This document shows positions 20,257 to 31,600 of a stretch of DNA of 64,000 nucleotides, piece by piece. How positions within the stretch are numbered: position 1 is the stretch's first letter; the number at the start of each line of letters is the position of its first letter. Source of the stretch: Locusta migratoria (taxonomy: Eukaryota; Arthropoda; Insecta; Orthoptera; Acrididae); contig CM048746.1 in the NCBI GenBank assembly GCA_026315105.1, positions 642,127,398 to 642,191,397 of the forward strand, in the 5' to 3' direction. Under the pieces are notes generated by a model that made no database searches, was not told the DNA's origin, and saw only the letters and a list, made by a program, of their open reading frames with translations. Made by a program: the position numbers and the translations under genes.

Positions 20257-22395
20257 CAGGGTGAGTCACCTAACATTACCGCTGGATATATTTCCTAAAC
20301 CACATCAAATACTGACCAACCGATTACACAGACCGAACGTGAGGAGAGAGGCTAGTGTAATTGGTTAATACAAACCATAAAAAAATGCACGGAAGTATGT
20401 TTTTTAACACAAACCTACGTAGATTTTTTTTAATGGAACCCTGTTAGTTTTGTTAGCCCATTTGAACATATAAACAAATACGCAATTAGTGCCGTTTGCT
20501 GCATTGTAAAATGTTTTTACATCCGGAGATATTGTAACCTAAAGTCGACGCTTGAGTACCACTCCTCCGCTGTTCGATCGTGTGTCTCGGGTACCACCGA
20601 ATTAAGTAGGGATCCAAAGGGAACGGTGATGTACGTTAGGTACAGAAGAGACTAGAACAGCACATTACATCCACTTGCTAACACCTTTATTGGTCTTTTT
20701 CACTGACGCACATGTACATTACCATGAGGGGTGAGGTACACATACAGACGTGGTTTCCGTTTTCAATTACGGAGTGGAGTAGAGTATCCCGACATTTCAG
20801 GCCAATAGATGTTAAAGTGGTGGCCATTATTTGCTGCACACAATTGCAATCTATGGCGTAATGAATGTTGTACACGCCGCAGTACATATGGTGTAATGTC
20901 GCCGCAGGCTGCCACAATACGTTGTTTCATATCTTCTGGGGTTGTAGGCACATCACGGTACACATTCGCCTTTAACGTACCCCACAGAAAGAAGTCCAGA
21001 GGTGTAAGATCAGGAGAACAGGCTGGCCAATTTATGCGTCCTATGAAACTCCCGTCGAACGTCCTGTCAAGGGTCAGCCTAGTGTTAATTGCGGAATGTG
21101 CAGGTGCACCATCATGCTGATACCACATTCTTCGACACGTTTCCAGTGGGACATTTTCGAACAACGTTGGCAGATCATTCTGTAGAAACGCGATGTATGT
21201 GGCAGCTGTTCAGGCCCCTTCAATGAAGTGAGGACCAATGAGGTGGTCGCCAATGATTCCGCACCATACATTTACAGTCCACGGTCGCTGCCGCTCTACC
21301 TGTCGGAGCCAGCGAGGATTGTCCACGGACCAGTAATGCATGTTCCGTAAATTCACTGCCCCGTGGTTTGTGAAACCCGTTTCATCGATAAACAGGTAGA
21401 GCTGCAACGCATTCTCTGTTAATGTCCATTGACAGAATTGCACTCAATAATTAAAATCATCACCATGAAATTGCTGATGCAGTGACACATGAAACGGGTG
21501 AAAGCGGTGACGATGCAGTATGCGCATAACACTACTTTGACTCAGTCCAACGGATCTCGCAATGTCCCGTGTACTCCTGTGTGGGATCACGGAAACAGCA
21601 GCTAATACACCAACTGCAGACGCTTCTTCTGTGACGGGCCTTTTACGGACACGTTTGTGTGCTACGACCATGCCTGTTGCATACAATTGGCGGTAGATGT
21701 TTTGAAATGTGTGGCACGTTAGATGCTCTCTGTCTGGGTACCGTTCTGCATACACCCTGCAGGCTTCAGCTGCATTTTGTCGACACTCGCCATAGATGAG
21801 TATTATCTCCGCCTTTTCAGAGTTCGATTACACCGTGGTCACAGTTCCTACAACACTACACTATCACAGACGTCTGGCAACACAGTGTACTACAGTTAGT
21901 CTGCGTGCAAAGACGAATGCAGAATAACAATAGCAGCAAGCGCTACATGTGGACACTGTGACAGCTAGACCATACCACAACAGTGCACTACAGCCACACT
22001 CGTAAATACAGTCGTCATTGTAAACATGTCCCTGCAGATGCTGCTCGCCGACCGTGGCCCATGTTTGTTACAACACGCAACTGAACGGCGGAGGTTTCAA
22101 GCGCCAACTTTAGGTTACACTATCTCCGGATGTAATTAACATTTTACATTGCAACAAACGGCACTGATTACGTATTTGTTTATATGTTCAGATGTGCTAA
22201 CAAAACTAACGGGGTTCCATTTTAAAAAAAAAACGTAGGTTTGTGTTAAAAAACATACTTCCGTGCAGTTTTTATGTTTTGTATTAATCAATTACACTAG
22301 TCCCTCTCCTCACGTTCGGTCTGTGGAATCGGTTCGTCAGTATTTGATGTGGTTTAGGAAATAGATCCAGCGGTAATGTTAGGTGATTCACCCTG
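20257..22395 (-). mobile_element. Mariner-superfamily transposon, complete ends
   Basis: 2.14 kb with TA target sites at 20255-20256 and 22396-22397, ends CAGGGTGAGTCACCTAACAT and its complement, and long TIRs of roughly 320 bp (20257-20580 against 22070-22395) that differ by scattered substitutions. One transposase frame lies inside on the minus strand. Confidence 0.9.
20763..21830 (-). pseudogene. Mariner-superfamily transposase with two stops
   Basis: One reading frame of about 350 codons broken only by TGA at 21446-21444 and a stop near 21210. Order: N-terminal helix-turn-helix (STRDIARSVGLSQSSVMRIL), linker, then the DDE domain: first Asp in FIDETGF, second in HDGAPAH, third in SPDLTPLDFFLWG. 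By my count 38 residues separate the second and third Asp, so this is DD38D-like rather than classic mariner DD34D. It would cut at TA and bind the long TIRs. The frame is otherwise continuous, so inactivation looks recent. Closely related to the HTH half at 10233 and to the copy at 45561-46492. Confidence 0.88.
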
Positions 22396-22749
22396 TATAC
22401 CTATTCTGTTTCATTCGAATTCCCGACGGGGAATGGCCTCCCGCATCGCAGCATAGAGCCTCAATGCGCTCGGCACTCCGCCGCGGCTCTATGGTTTCTA
22501 TCATGACGACATTTTTCACTTTGTTCTCACAGTGCATGGCGGAGGGTACGTTGCAATGAATTTAGACACCGACTCACTGACCACCATGAAAGCTATATGG
22601 TTTTTCTCAGATGCAGGGCGAGATGAAGTGAGATGGTGGAGTTCCTCAGAGAAATGGGAAGCCTATTAGAAGAGAAAGAGGTAGTTGGAGGCAGGCAAAG
22701 AGAAGGGTATTAGAAGATGTACAGAGACGACAGATGAGGCGATGAACAA

Positions 22750-22793
<44 letters not shown>

Positions 22794-23399
22794 CGGAGAG
22801 GTAGAGAGTAATGGAATGGATATATGGACTTAGTTCAGACTGGAGTAAATAAATAAACTGGCAACACCAGATTGTCAGCTCGTCTTCTCATAAATCTTTT
22901 ATAAGTTCAAAATTCTCTGCAAATATGTTCACATTTTTTTGTGTCTGCCACGTAATGTATTCAAGTATCTGTTGGCTTAGAGTGGCATGAATGTATCATT
23001 GTCAGCTCCCCCTCCCCCCACCCACATGGCACGTAGGCGAGATGGAAAAAAATAAACAAATAAAAAAAGGTGGTTAAGCAAATCGCTTGTCACTTGTTCA
23101 TGACGAAGAGGATGTAGGTCTCACTCAGAATTGATGATGTCCGAAAACGTTTTATTTACATTAGTGTTGAAAGACGACCGTCAGTCGTCTTCCATATATT
23201 TTTTGTATATTTCTATGAAGTTACAATTTATTTAATGTCGCTAGATTATCATTTTGTTAAAACGTGAACCCCACTGTTTTCAAGGCCTAAGGAATAGTAT
23301 TTTCATTTCATGTGTTAAAATATTAGTTAATATTGCTAGGTTTTTCTTATTTTGTTGTGTTAATAATTCATTATTATATTAATTAATGTGGCATCAGTA
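22396..23399. other. No gene seen; GA microsatellite
   Basis: Bases 22750-22795 are (GA)n with small interruptions. A palindrome-like GACGACCGTCAGTCGTC lies at about 23175. No coding sequence supported. Confidence 0.5.
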
Positions 23400-25600
23400 C
23401 GGCTTTTCCGCTACGCCACTGTCCCTGTGAGAATGTGCAGTTGTTTTACTTTTAAGTGAGTGCGAGAATCTGTGGCTGTCTGAATGTGGGAAGTGATAGC
23501 TCGCTTTGGATCGTTCTCTCTGGCTCAGAGTCGACAGCTGCTGAGGCTACCAAAGAGGTTTCTACACCCTTTGATTACAGTCTAGTTAGCGAGCCTTCCC
23601 TCCAGTGCGATTCTGGCTGTCCATCCCCACCACAACTGTTTTCTTGGATTTTCCGGCTTCCGGTGGATTCCCGCGCCTTCCCGCGCCCTGGTGGCCGCTC
23701 GGCTGATCATTCTGGGCTGGTCGTCTGGTGAGGTAAGGTTGGTTATTCTCTTGTTTCTGGAGATGATAGCATTCCATTGACCAGCACGTTTAACTTAGAT
23801 TCGTGAACTTAGAATCATTTTTTGGAATATTTTCTCCGATCGTTTGCGAAAATGTGTTCTCGTTTTTCAATTCAGTGATTTTCAATAGATAAACGCGGTG
23901 TGTGTGATTCTAGTTGCAGTTTGATAACGGTCTGATATGTTAAAACATTTTGTGATCATGAGGCGGTGTATGAACTCTGTTAAATACTTTCTATCTTTGT
24001 GGGGCCCGATTTCTAATAGGTGATATGTTCATTTTATCTAGTGCATGTAAAAATCTTCTCATCGTTTCCTTCCGTGAGTGATATGTGTTCCACGTGGTTG
24101 GTTCATAGAACAGAGCCTTCAGCTTCTACTCTTGTTTGTTCCATTCCCATCATGCAAGGAACTATGAGGGTATCCTTCTGATTTCCACTAATGTTTCGCG
24201 ATCTTCTCTTCCCGCCTATATTAATTTTGCTGTTTCTTCTCCGACTTGTAGTACGAACTCTGTCTTTGTCAGTAATCCTCTCTCAGTAATCAGTAAGCCT
24301 TGTCAACCTCCTTCAATAGCTTCCTTATTCAATTCTAAACATTTCTATGGGTTGCATGCTGTAATTCTTAATTATATTTTTCCGACTTTGTAATTATTTA
24401 ACTTTTACGCGTTTTGGAGACTGGACTTCATCCGTCTCTATAATCGCCCTCTATCGGTTCCTTATATAATTCTAAGTATTTCTATGGGTTACATGCAGTA
24501 GTTAATTTTCTTTATTTTTCGGAAACTGAATTTATTCACTTTTACCGGTTTTCGAAACCACATGGGTCCGAGTTCCGACTTCCAGGGTTCGCAGCTAGTC
24601 CCCTCATTTCACGCCACTTCTCATATAAAAAGCAGTACCTAGATCGATTTCTAACAGACTGCAACTTAAGAATCCACCGTGATTTTGTCAAATGAATCCG
24701 ACTTTCAACCAATTCACCTTCAGTGGATTGCGTTCATGTAACGTAGCCGTGTGTCGCCGTTAGCGTTTGCTCGCAGTCCATTTCAGATGTAACTTAATTT
24801 GGCTATACACACGCACCATCTCAAAACAGGCACGACAGACCAGATGCAGCTTCAAAGTGTTTTTGTGTATAGTGTTTTGTGCTACCTACGACTGCTGAAT
24901 TTCGCCTACGATAGCGGCGCCTGCTTCCGCCTCTTCTCGGCACGCTGATTTCGGTGAGTTTCCCTGTGGTATTGCGTGTGTGTGAGTGAATGAGTTGTTT
25001 GTGAATGCTTCCCCCCAGTAACGTTAAATCATGTATAATTTAGGCTGGGCACCTTCCGCATTAATCCATGTAAGAGATGCATCTTTATTGTATTAACAAA
25101 ATTGGTTCACCATTTTGCTTGTTTTCTATCTGAATAAACAAGTTTAAATTCAGCATAACCCGTAAGTTGCCTATAAATTGTAGTTTTGAAGCACCTTCCC
25201 TCTTTTATTTAATATTGTTCTTCACAAGTGCTGAGAACTAGTACAGATGCAATTTTTATGTGTAAATTCCGTTGCAGCATAAATGTTTTCTTAGCCAGCT
25301 TTCTAAGATAACTTTAATTGTGGTGGCTTGCTTATTAATGTCTGTGTGTAATAACGTGTGAGCTGCTATGTATATTGACCACTGTAGTATTAACTTCCTG
25401 TTATTGAAGTAATTTGAAACGAATCAGTCCTCAGTTTTGGCCAGGAAACACGGCTTTGTAGCAGGGAGTAACCAGTAGTTCACACGGACCTTATTTACTA
25501 ATTTTAGTGACAAAGCAAGGCTCTTGTTACGTACTGTGCTCGACTTTTACTGTCGTGAGCGAATTATTGTTGTAATTGTCGCACAGTATGATGAGCAGAC
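23400..25600 (+). other. Low-repeat region with promoter- and donor-like signals (weak)
   Basis: The least repetitive stretch of the window: no SINE, LINE or TIR seen. CATATAAAAAGC at 24622-24633 reads as a TATA box, and TTCGGTGAGTTT at 24950-24961 as a splice donor about 300 bp downstream; GTGAGGTAAG at 23728 is a second donor-like site. A host first exon, a lncRNA or an undetected element are all possible. No ORF here resembles a known protein. These signals are short and could be chance. Confidence 0.2.
24314..24555 (+). repeat. Diverged tandem duplication, about 143-bp period
   Basis: TTCCTTATTCAATTCTAAAC...CTATGGGTTGCATGC at 24314 recurs as TTCCTTATATAATTCTAAGT...CTATGGGTTACATGC at 24457; similarity continues for about 100 bp. 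Confidence 0.65.
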
Positions 25601-25679
25601 AACCTTAATGTCAACTGACTAGTCGGGAAAGCCCTCTCAGCGGAGAGGAGAAAAATGTAGAGCAGCATTAATAATACAG

Positions 25680-26070
25680 GTGGCTTCGCCTGTTGCCTTC
25701 TGCGGGTGGTTTCCGGCGCTGTTGCAGGCGAATCGAGTTGCGCGAAATATTCCGCAGAAGGTCGGGTGGGCGCTCCGACCGCGCCCTTCGCCCTCTGAAA
25801 GGGAATCGCCGGAGGGCCGGAGGGATCGGCCGTGTAGCTGACGTAATTTGCAAAACGCTCAGAAGTCGGCGGGAGCCGGTAACGAGGCGACGCAACTTGC
25901 CAGAAGTGATCCTCCCCACTGCCTGCAGAGAAAAAGGGATAGAAGAGAAAAGGGGGATGAATGGAGTTTCTTCGAGTACTCAAATCAAAAGTTCTCTCGC
26001 CCCTGCCGCTAACTCTTGTGAAGGCCGCCAGAGATGCGCCAGGCTCAGCTTCGTCTGCCGGTGACGGGCT
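25680..26070. other. CpG-rich island without a supported gene
   Basis: GC- and CpG-rich block with arginine-rich open frames on both strands (up to 139 codons), none recognisable. Flanked by AT-rich DNA on the left and a tRNA-like repeat on the right. Confidence 0.45.
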
Positions 26071-26159
26071 GAAATTAATTTCTGTAGCAGCGCCGCTGTC
26101 GGCAGCGATATCCGTGTGAGCGGTCTGAGGTTACAGCGCTGTTGATTCCCTCACCTGAA

Positions 26160-26296
26160 ACTGAGTCATAAACAGGATAGGACAGGAAAGATAAACGTGA
26201 AGCAAAGAATTATAATTTGTGTTGCGGCATGTAATCGAACCCGGACCTCCATGTTTATTAGGTAGACGTCTTACCGTTAGACCAATGCTCGTTTAA
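26160..26296 (-). repeat. tRNA-Thr-like SINE (family G), inverted copy
   Basis: Minus strand reads GCATTGGTCTAACGGTAAGA..., B box GGGTTCGATT, then the tail ACACAAATTATAATTC. It abuts the next copy head-to-head. Diverged from it by several substitutions, so not a recent palindrome. Confidence 0.75.
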
Positions 26297-26468
26297 CGGT
26301 GGTCTAACGGTAAGACGTCTGCCTAGTAAGCATGGAGATCCGAGTTCGATTCCCGGCCGCAACACAAATTTTAATTCGTTGCTTCACGTTTATCTTTCAT
26401 GTCTTGGACATATTCGAGACGAAAAACCGTCTCAGGGTTTCTCAATCTATATTTAAATTGATATTTAT
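26297..26468 (+). repeat. tRNA-Thr-like SINE (family G), intact head
   Basis: GGTCTAACGGTAAGACGTCT (A-box region), anticodon loop CTAGTAA giving AGT (Thr), B box GAGTTCGATTCCC, then the tail ACACAAATTTTAATTCG... to AAATTGATAT. The acceptor stem is not complete, so this is a retroposed derivative, not a functional tRNA gene. Confidence 0.75.
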
Positions 26469-27077
26469 ATCAGCAGGAGTGTTCCACTACGTCAACTGCA
26501 GAGGTGTTATTCCGCTGCATGGAGAGCCTTGGCAGTAGTGGCAATTATGTATGGAACACAGAAGCAGAATTAAAATTTGTGACGTGGAGGGAAGTCGTAC
26601 TTAGAATATTCTGAGGCGCCTTAGTCGTTAGAGGTTTACACATGGCTTCTTGGACAGTTTATTTATTATGCGATTAAACGGAAAGCTCCTACCTTACAAG
26701 ATTTCATACTCCATATTAACGACCAGCATTACGTTCTACAAAAGCGTTCCAAACACAGGAATTTGTTCCAAAACTTTTTAATGGTTTCACTTAAGTATTG
26801 AATATCATTTCATTTGTTTTAATTACAAGGTTTTTTTTTTCCCTTGCTACACGAAGAGTGTGCAGTTCTTATTCATTTCATAGAGCATCATTTTACTTTT
26901 GTATTATGATTTGAAGGAAAGACGCAATTGCTTTGTTTTGCAATACAACGGTGGTACCTACACCAGAGGAATGTTTTGTTTTATGGCACTTGGAGCCGAC
27001 GCCGAAGAAGGCGAATACTGGTGAGCCCAAGGCCGGGCTGAAGGGGTGGAGAGGAGGCCCGTAAAAAAAGAAAAAAA
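26469..27077 (+). mobile_element. A-tailed insert between two tRNA-Thr-like SINE copies
   Basis: About 610 bp ending GGCCCGTAAAAAAAGAAAAAAAA and followed at once by CGGTAACACGTCTGCC, the same tRNA D-loop position used by the large LINE. The SINE sequence upstream (26308-26468) and the one downstream are related over about 160 bp. It looks like a retroposon, perhaps a 5'-truncated LINE, but no coding sequence remains and I cannot assign its family. Confidence 0.5.
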
Positions 27078-27214
27078 ACGGTAACACGTCTGCCTAGTAA
27101 GCATGGAGGTCCGGGTTCGATTTCCGGCTGCCCCACAAATTTTAATTCGTTGCTTCAGGTTATCTTTTATGTCTTGTACACGTTCGAGACGAAAAGCCGT
27201 CTCACGGTTTCTCA
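27078..27214 (+). repeat. tRNA-Thr-like SINE (family G), 5'-truncated at the D loop
   Basis: CGGTAACACGTCTGCCTAG, anticodon loop CTAGTAA, B box GGGTTCGATTTCC, tail to GTTTCTCA where the LINE begins. The first part of the tRNA head is missing because the upstream A-tail ends exactly there. Confidence 0.75.
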
Positions 27215-27334
27215 GTCTGCGCCAGGCAGTGCAGCGGTGAGGACGGACTGTTTACGTCCCGCCGCCGAGTCTGCTGCTCGCGTGTGTTTACGTGGCACAG
27301 TCGCCTTCGCTTGCGTAATTTACTTAGAACAAGA

Positions 27335-28606
27335 ATGGCCCACTCCTGGCGAAAATCAACATTGAAAATCAGTTTTTCGAATGAATATGCACGACCGAAG
27401 GCACTTGAAGTCGAACAATTTATTAGAGACGAAGTGAAGATTGACTGTAACGATCTTATCGGCATCCACTTCTCTATAGTGAGCAGTGTAGTGTATGTGA
27501 AGCTTACCAGCGACGCCGTCTGTGAGAAGATTCTAAACAGATCAAGAAATGGACTCAAATTCCGTCACTCAGATGGAAATATCGGTGAAGTGACTATCGA
27601 ACACGCAGGTCTTGGACTACGAACAATTAGAGTGTTTGAACTTCCGTTTGAAGTACCTTCAGACGTGGTTGTTTCTGCGCTGCGCCCTTATGGGAACGTT
27701 ATTAGCCACATGGCCGAGAAATGGGCTCAATTTACAACATATCCGGTATTCAATGGGGTGCGGCAGGTACGCATTGAATTGACCAAACACGTGCCATCTT
27801 ATCTATATATTGGAGGGTGCCGAGCCATCATAATTTATGATGGCCAGCCGAAGACGTGCTCCGGTTGTGGCCAAGAAGGTCACGTTCGTTCTAGCTGTAT
27901 GCAGCGCAGAATAACGCAGTTACCACCTGGTGATGAGCAGATCCCATCGGCATCCACGACGCTCCCATTGACATATGTACAGGTTCTTCAAAATGAACGC
28001 AGCCAGCAGCCTGTGACAACACCACTTGACGAAACTATGCCAAACACGGTAGAACTTCAGGGCAACGAGGACAGGATGGAGGCTACACCTGCGCCGGCCC
28101 CTGAACGTCACGTGAGGAAGGATAACGAAGTGTCTTCGAAGGAGGGAACAGATGCCGCCTCTATGGTCGTGCCTACCGCCGCCTTCGTGCCAGACAGTCA
28201 GAATACCCAGACTTCGTCTGATACTGAAGTACACGTGCGAAAACAACGGTCACCACAGAGAAGGAAGAAACGTCGGCTTGCTCCGTCTGATATCAGCCGA
28301 TCACAATCTAATGATGAATCCCAAGACCTTCTACCATCAGAAGACCCTAAAGTGGAACTTCCTGCCTCACTCCAGTCGGAAGCGGAATCAACACGGCGTA
28401 TGTCTATAACTCCTACTACAGATGATGACCAGCAGTCAGCCATTCGTCAGTCGTACACCGACGACACATCAATGCATGTTGACTCACCAGGGGCTTCAAC
28501 TGACGACCAGCGTCCAAGCAACGCAGCATGGCACGAAGATGTTGAAGATAATTCATCCACAGCTGACGTAGCAACAAATGTTGCTACTAAACTAAATGTA
28601 TGCTAA
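27335..28606 (+). CDS. LINE ORF1: RNA-binding Gag-like protein
   Basis: 423 codons from the first ATG (27335, context AACAAGAATGG); the frame stays open upstream to 27284 only through a GTG. The N-terminal half carries a domain that ends ...VPSYLYIGGCRAIIIYDGQP, just before one zinc knuckle CSGCGQEGHVRSSC (C-X2-C-X4-H-X4-C, about residues 175-188). The rest is low-complexity, rich in Ser, Pro, Glu and Asp, with a basic patch QRSPQRRKKRR near residue 305 that may be a nuclear signal. By family knowledge it coats the LINE RNA and forms the RNP with ORF2. The last 7 nt overlap ORF2. No stops or frameshifts. Confidence 0.9.
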   Translation: MAHSWRKSTLKISFSNEYARPKALEVEQFIRDEVKIDCNDLIGIHFSIVSSVVYVKLTSDAVCEKILNRSRNGLKFRHSDGNIGEVTIEHAGLGLRTIRVFELPFEVPSDVVVSALRPYGNVISHMAEKWAQFTTYPVFNGVRQVRIELTKHVPSYLYIGGCRAIIIYDGQPKTCSGCGQEGHVRSSCMQRRITQLPPGDEQIPSASTTLPLTYVQVLQNERSQQPVTTPLDETMPNTVELQGNEDRMEATPAPAPERHVRKDNEVSSKEGTDAASMVVPTAAFVPDSQNTQTSSDTEVHVRKQRSPQRRKKRRLAPSDISRSQSNDESQDLLPSEDPKVELPASLQSEAESTRRMSITPTTDDDQQSAIRQSYTDDTSMHVDSPGASTDDQRPSNAAWHEDVEDNSSTADVATNVATKLNVC

Positions 28607-31600
28607 TCGATGAGGGTTTGGGGGAGAATGTGCTACCTGATCTTCGTGTTACAATGAGCATCCCTGCAAATATGGCACAAGGGCAGGCTTACAGAATTGG
28701 ATCTATCAACATTAATACAATCCAAACGCAGATAAAGTTTCAGTTATTCCGTGACATGATGCGGGCGTCAGATCTAGATATTGCCCTTCTACAAGAAGTT
28801 CGCCTCGAGTCATTTCCAGATATTTCTGGTTATGATACATATCAAACGCCATCTTCTTCCAACGGTAGTGGGACGGCCGTACTTCTGAGAGAAGGTATTG
28901 TCGTTGACGACGTCACTTATTTACCATCGGGCAGGGGCCTTGCTGTGACATTCCATGGTGTCCGGATCATCAACGTTTATGCTCCCTCCGGCACGGACAA
29001 ACGAAGGGAACGCTCGCACTTCTACTCAGAAGAGATAGCTCCACTGTTTGCAGGTCAATACGATCACATTATTCTTGGAGGAGACTTCAACTGTGTGCTC
29101 GCCATAAAGGACCAAATTCCTCATTTTACCACGTGCCAAAAACTTAAATTACTTATTCAAGAACTGGACCTGATAGACACATGGGAGCATAAGCATGGTG
29201 ATCGACCTGGATACACTTTTTTCACCAGCCATTCTGCGAGCCGTCTGGACCGAGTCTATGTCTCCCGCGGACTCACAACGGCAACACTTGATGCCGAGCT
29301 GTGGCCTACCGCCTTCTCGGACCACATAGCCTACATTTGTACTGTTTCTCTTCGACGGCAGGGCGTGTGGCGAAGTCGAGGTACTTGGAAGTTAAACGTT
29401 GCACATCTTAAGGATCCCGAGTGCAGACAGCATATAGAAGCGACGTGGAACAACTGCCAGAGACGTCTTACGGCATATCCTTCAACGATTCGATGGTGGC
29501 TCGAGTGTGCTAAGCCAGCTTTGCGTCGCACGTTGGTACAGTATGGACGTGACAAAATGAGTTGGCATCGACGAACCATGGAATTTTACTTTACGGCACT
29601 CCGTGAGCTTGCTAGCCAAGCACCGTCTCCTGAACGACAGATTGCAATTCAGCGGATTAAGGCGAAGATTACTTTACTTATGCGCCGCCGTCTTGAGGGA
29701 ACAGTGATACGTGCGAGATGTCAAGATCGAGTCGCTGGAGAACCTCCTTCCATGCATCACGTTATTCGAGAGAAGCAACGGTGTAGAAGAGCGCTGGTGC
29801 ACGCTATTGATACCCCAGATGGTCGTCGACTGACATCTCAGAATGACATCGCCGCTGCTTTCGTGGGTCACTATCGACAGTTGTATGCAGAAGAAGATCA
29901 GGGTGCTATATCAATGGAAGAAGTGCTCGACTCCATGCCTGGTACTCTTGATGGGGAGTCTGTGCAGACCCTTACAGATACGATTACTGCTGATGATCTC
30001 GCTGACGCTCTACGCAAGGGAGCAACAAACAAATCCCCAGGCCCAGATGGCCTCCCGCTGGAGTTCTACCGCGCCTTTCAAGACATCATGGCTCCTCGCT
30101 GGATAGAAATGTATAAAGAACTGACGATACCTGACGTCCCACTCCCACCTGCTTTTGTCGAAGGCCTGATCATTCCAGTCCCGAAGAAGTCCAGGGGACA
30201 AAAAGTGGAACATTTTCGGCCGTTAACCATGCTGAACTGCGACTTCAAGATTTTTACCAGGATCCTCGCTTCCAGACTCCGGCGTGTCTTGCATCAAGTC
30301 GTATCTACGGATCAAACATGTCTTGGTGGCAGAAGTAACATCCAGACAGCACTAAGTGATTATCGTGACATCATAGCCTTGGCCGAGACTTGCCGCATTC
30401 GTGGTGTCTTAGTGCCCGTAGACCTGGACCATGCTTTTGATAGGGTGAGTCATGACTTTCTTGAAGCAGTGCTGCGAAGAATGGCGTTTCCTCCCGCCTT
30501 TACACACACCGTCCTGTGCCTTCTCCGATGCGCCACATCACGTGTACTGATCAATGGACGTGTGGCAGGCACTGTTACCATTTCGCGATCTGTACGACAA
30601 GGCTGTCCGCTATCGATGATTCTTTTTGCCATTGCGCTTGAGCCATTGTTACATGGACTGCGATGTCGGCTGTCTGGGATGAAGATGAGGGACCGGTCCT
30701 TTATCTGTCGCGCATATGCTGATGATCTTCTGTTCTTGGCTCAATCACGGGACGAAGTGCGGATAGCACTAGAATGGATTACCAAGTATGGAACTACTGC
30801 GGGCAGCCGTATGAATCTGACCAAGTCTGCCGCTATGAACATTGGCAGGGGTCTTCCTGAAGGAAGCGTGGCCCCGCTACAATCAGTGGACAAGCTCAAG
30901 TGTTTAGGGATAACCTTCACGCGCGACATTCGACGAACCTCGGCAGTCAACTACAAACGCCTTCTTCAGGTACTACGAGCTAACGTCCGAAGCAATCTAC
31001 TACGGTCGTTAGACTTAATACAACGAGTTGCTTTCGTGAACATCCATCTGGCGTCTAGAATACCGCACCTGGCCCAGATTCTACCGATGCCGAAGACGAT
31101 GGCAACAAGACTGCTGGCTGTGTTTGGATACTTCGTGAGCGCCGGCCTTATCTTCAAAGTCCGTTATGACACATTAACTCTCCCCCCTCGAGACGGAGGT
31201 CTTGGGCTTGTCAATGTACATGTCAGAGCGTCTGCCCTTTATGTCAGTACAATGATTAAGCTGTGGAAACATCGCCAGACCGGAATATCTGGGATTCTGA
31301 TCGACGAACTTGCTCCTATATCTCTAATGCCGCCCATAGCAGTAGCGCATATCTCTACCCATCTCTCACATATTAAGACATTTTTTATAGAATATAGTTA
31401 CGTCCATGAAGACTTGCCCCATACACGGACTCCAACGACACGTGATGTGTACCGCATAATGATGAAGGGCCACACCCGGAATTGCGTGGAGAGACGACAT
31501 CCAACAATCAGATGGCCCGTGGTCTGGCGTTCTGTGCATCATGCCCTCCTCGATACAGATGTTCGTGCTACCTGGTATCTGGTTGTCAATGGAAAATACA

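Larger units (their letters stand above)
26308..27214 (+). repeat. 907-bp direct repeat, left copy
   Basis: Identical to 32600-33506 except for about three substitutions I can see and with no indels. It begins at CGGTAAGACG inside the tRNA-Thr-like head and ends at GTTTCTCA. The two copies bracket the full-length LINE exactly. Confidence 0.95.

Noticed and set aside
23125..23175. A further hammerhead (TTGATGATGTCCGAAAACG)
   Set aside because: No stem II can form between the two boxes and there is no GUH triplet.
25564..26064. Open frames of 83-139 codons as host genes
   Set aside because: Same compositional effect; no domain, no codon pattern and overlapping antisense frames.
26297..26365. 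A functional tRNA-Thr (AGT) gene
   Set aside because: Anticodon loop and B box are good, but the acceptor stem is incomplete and the sequence continues into a SINE tail shared by several copies.
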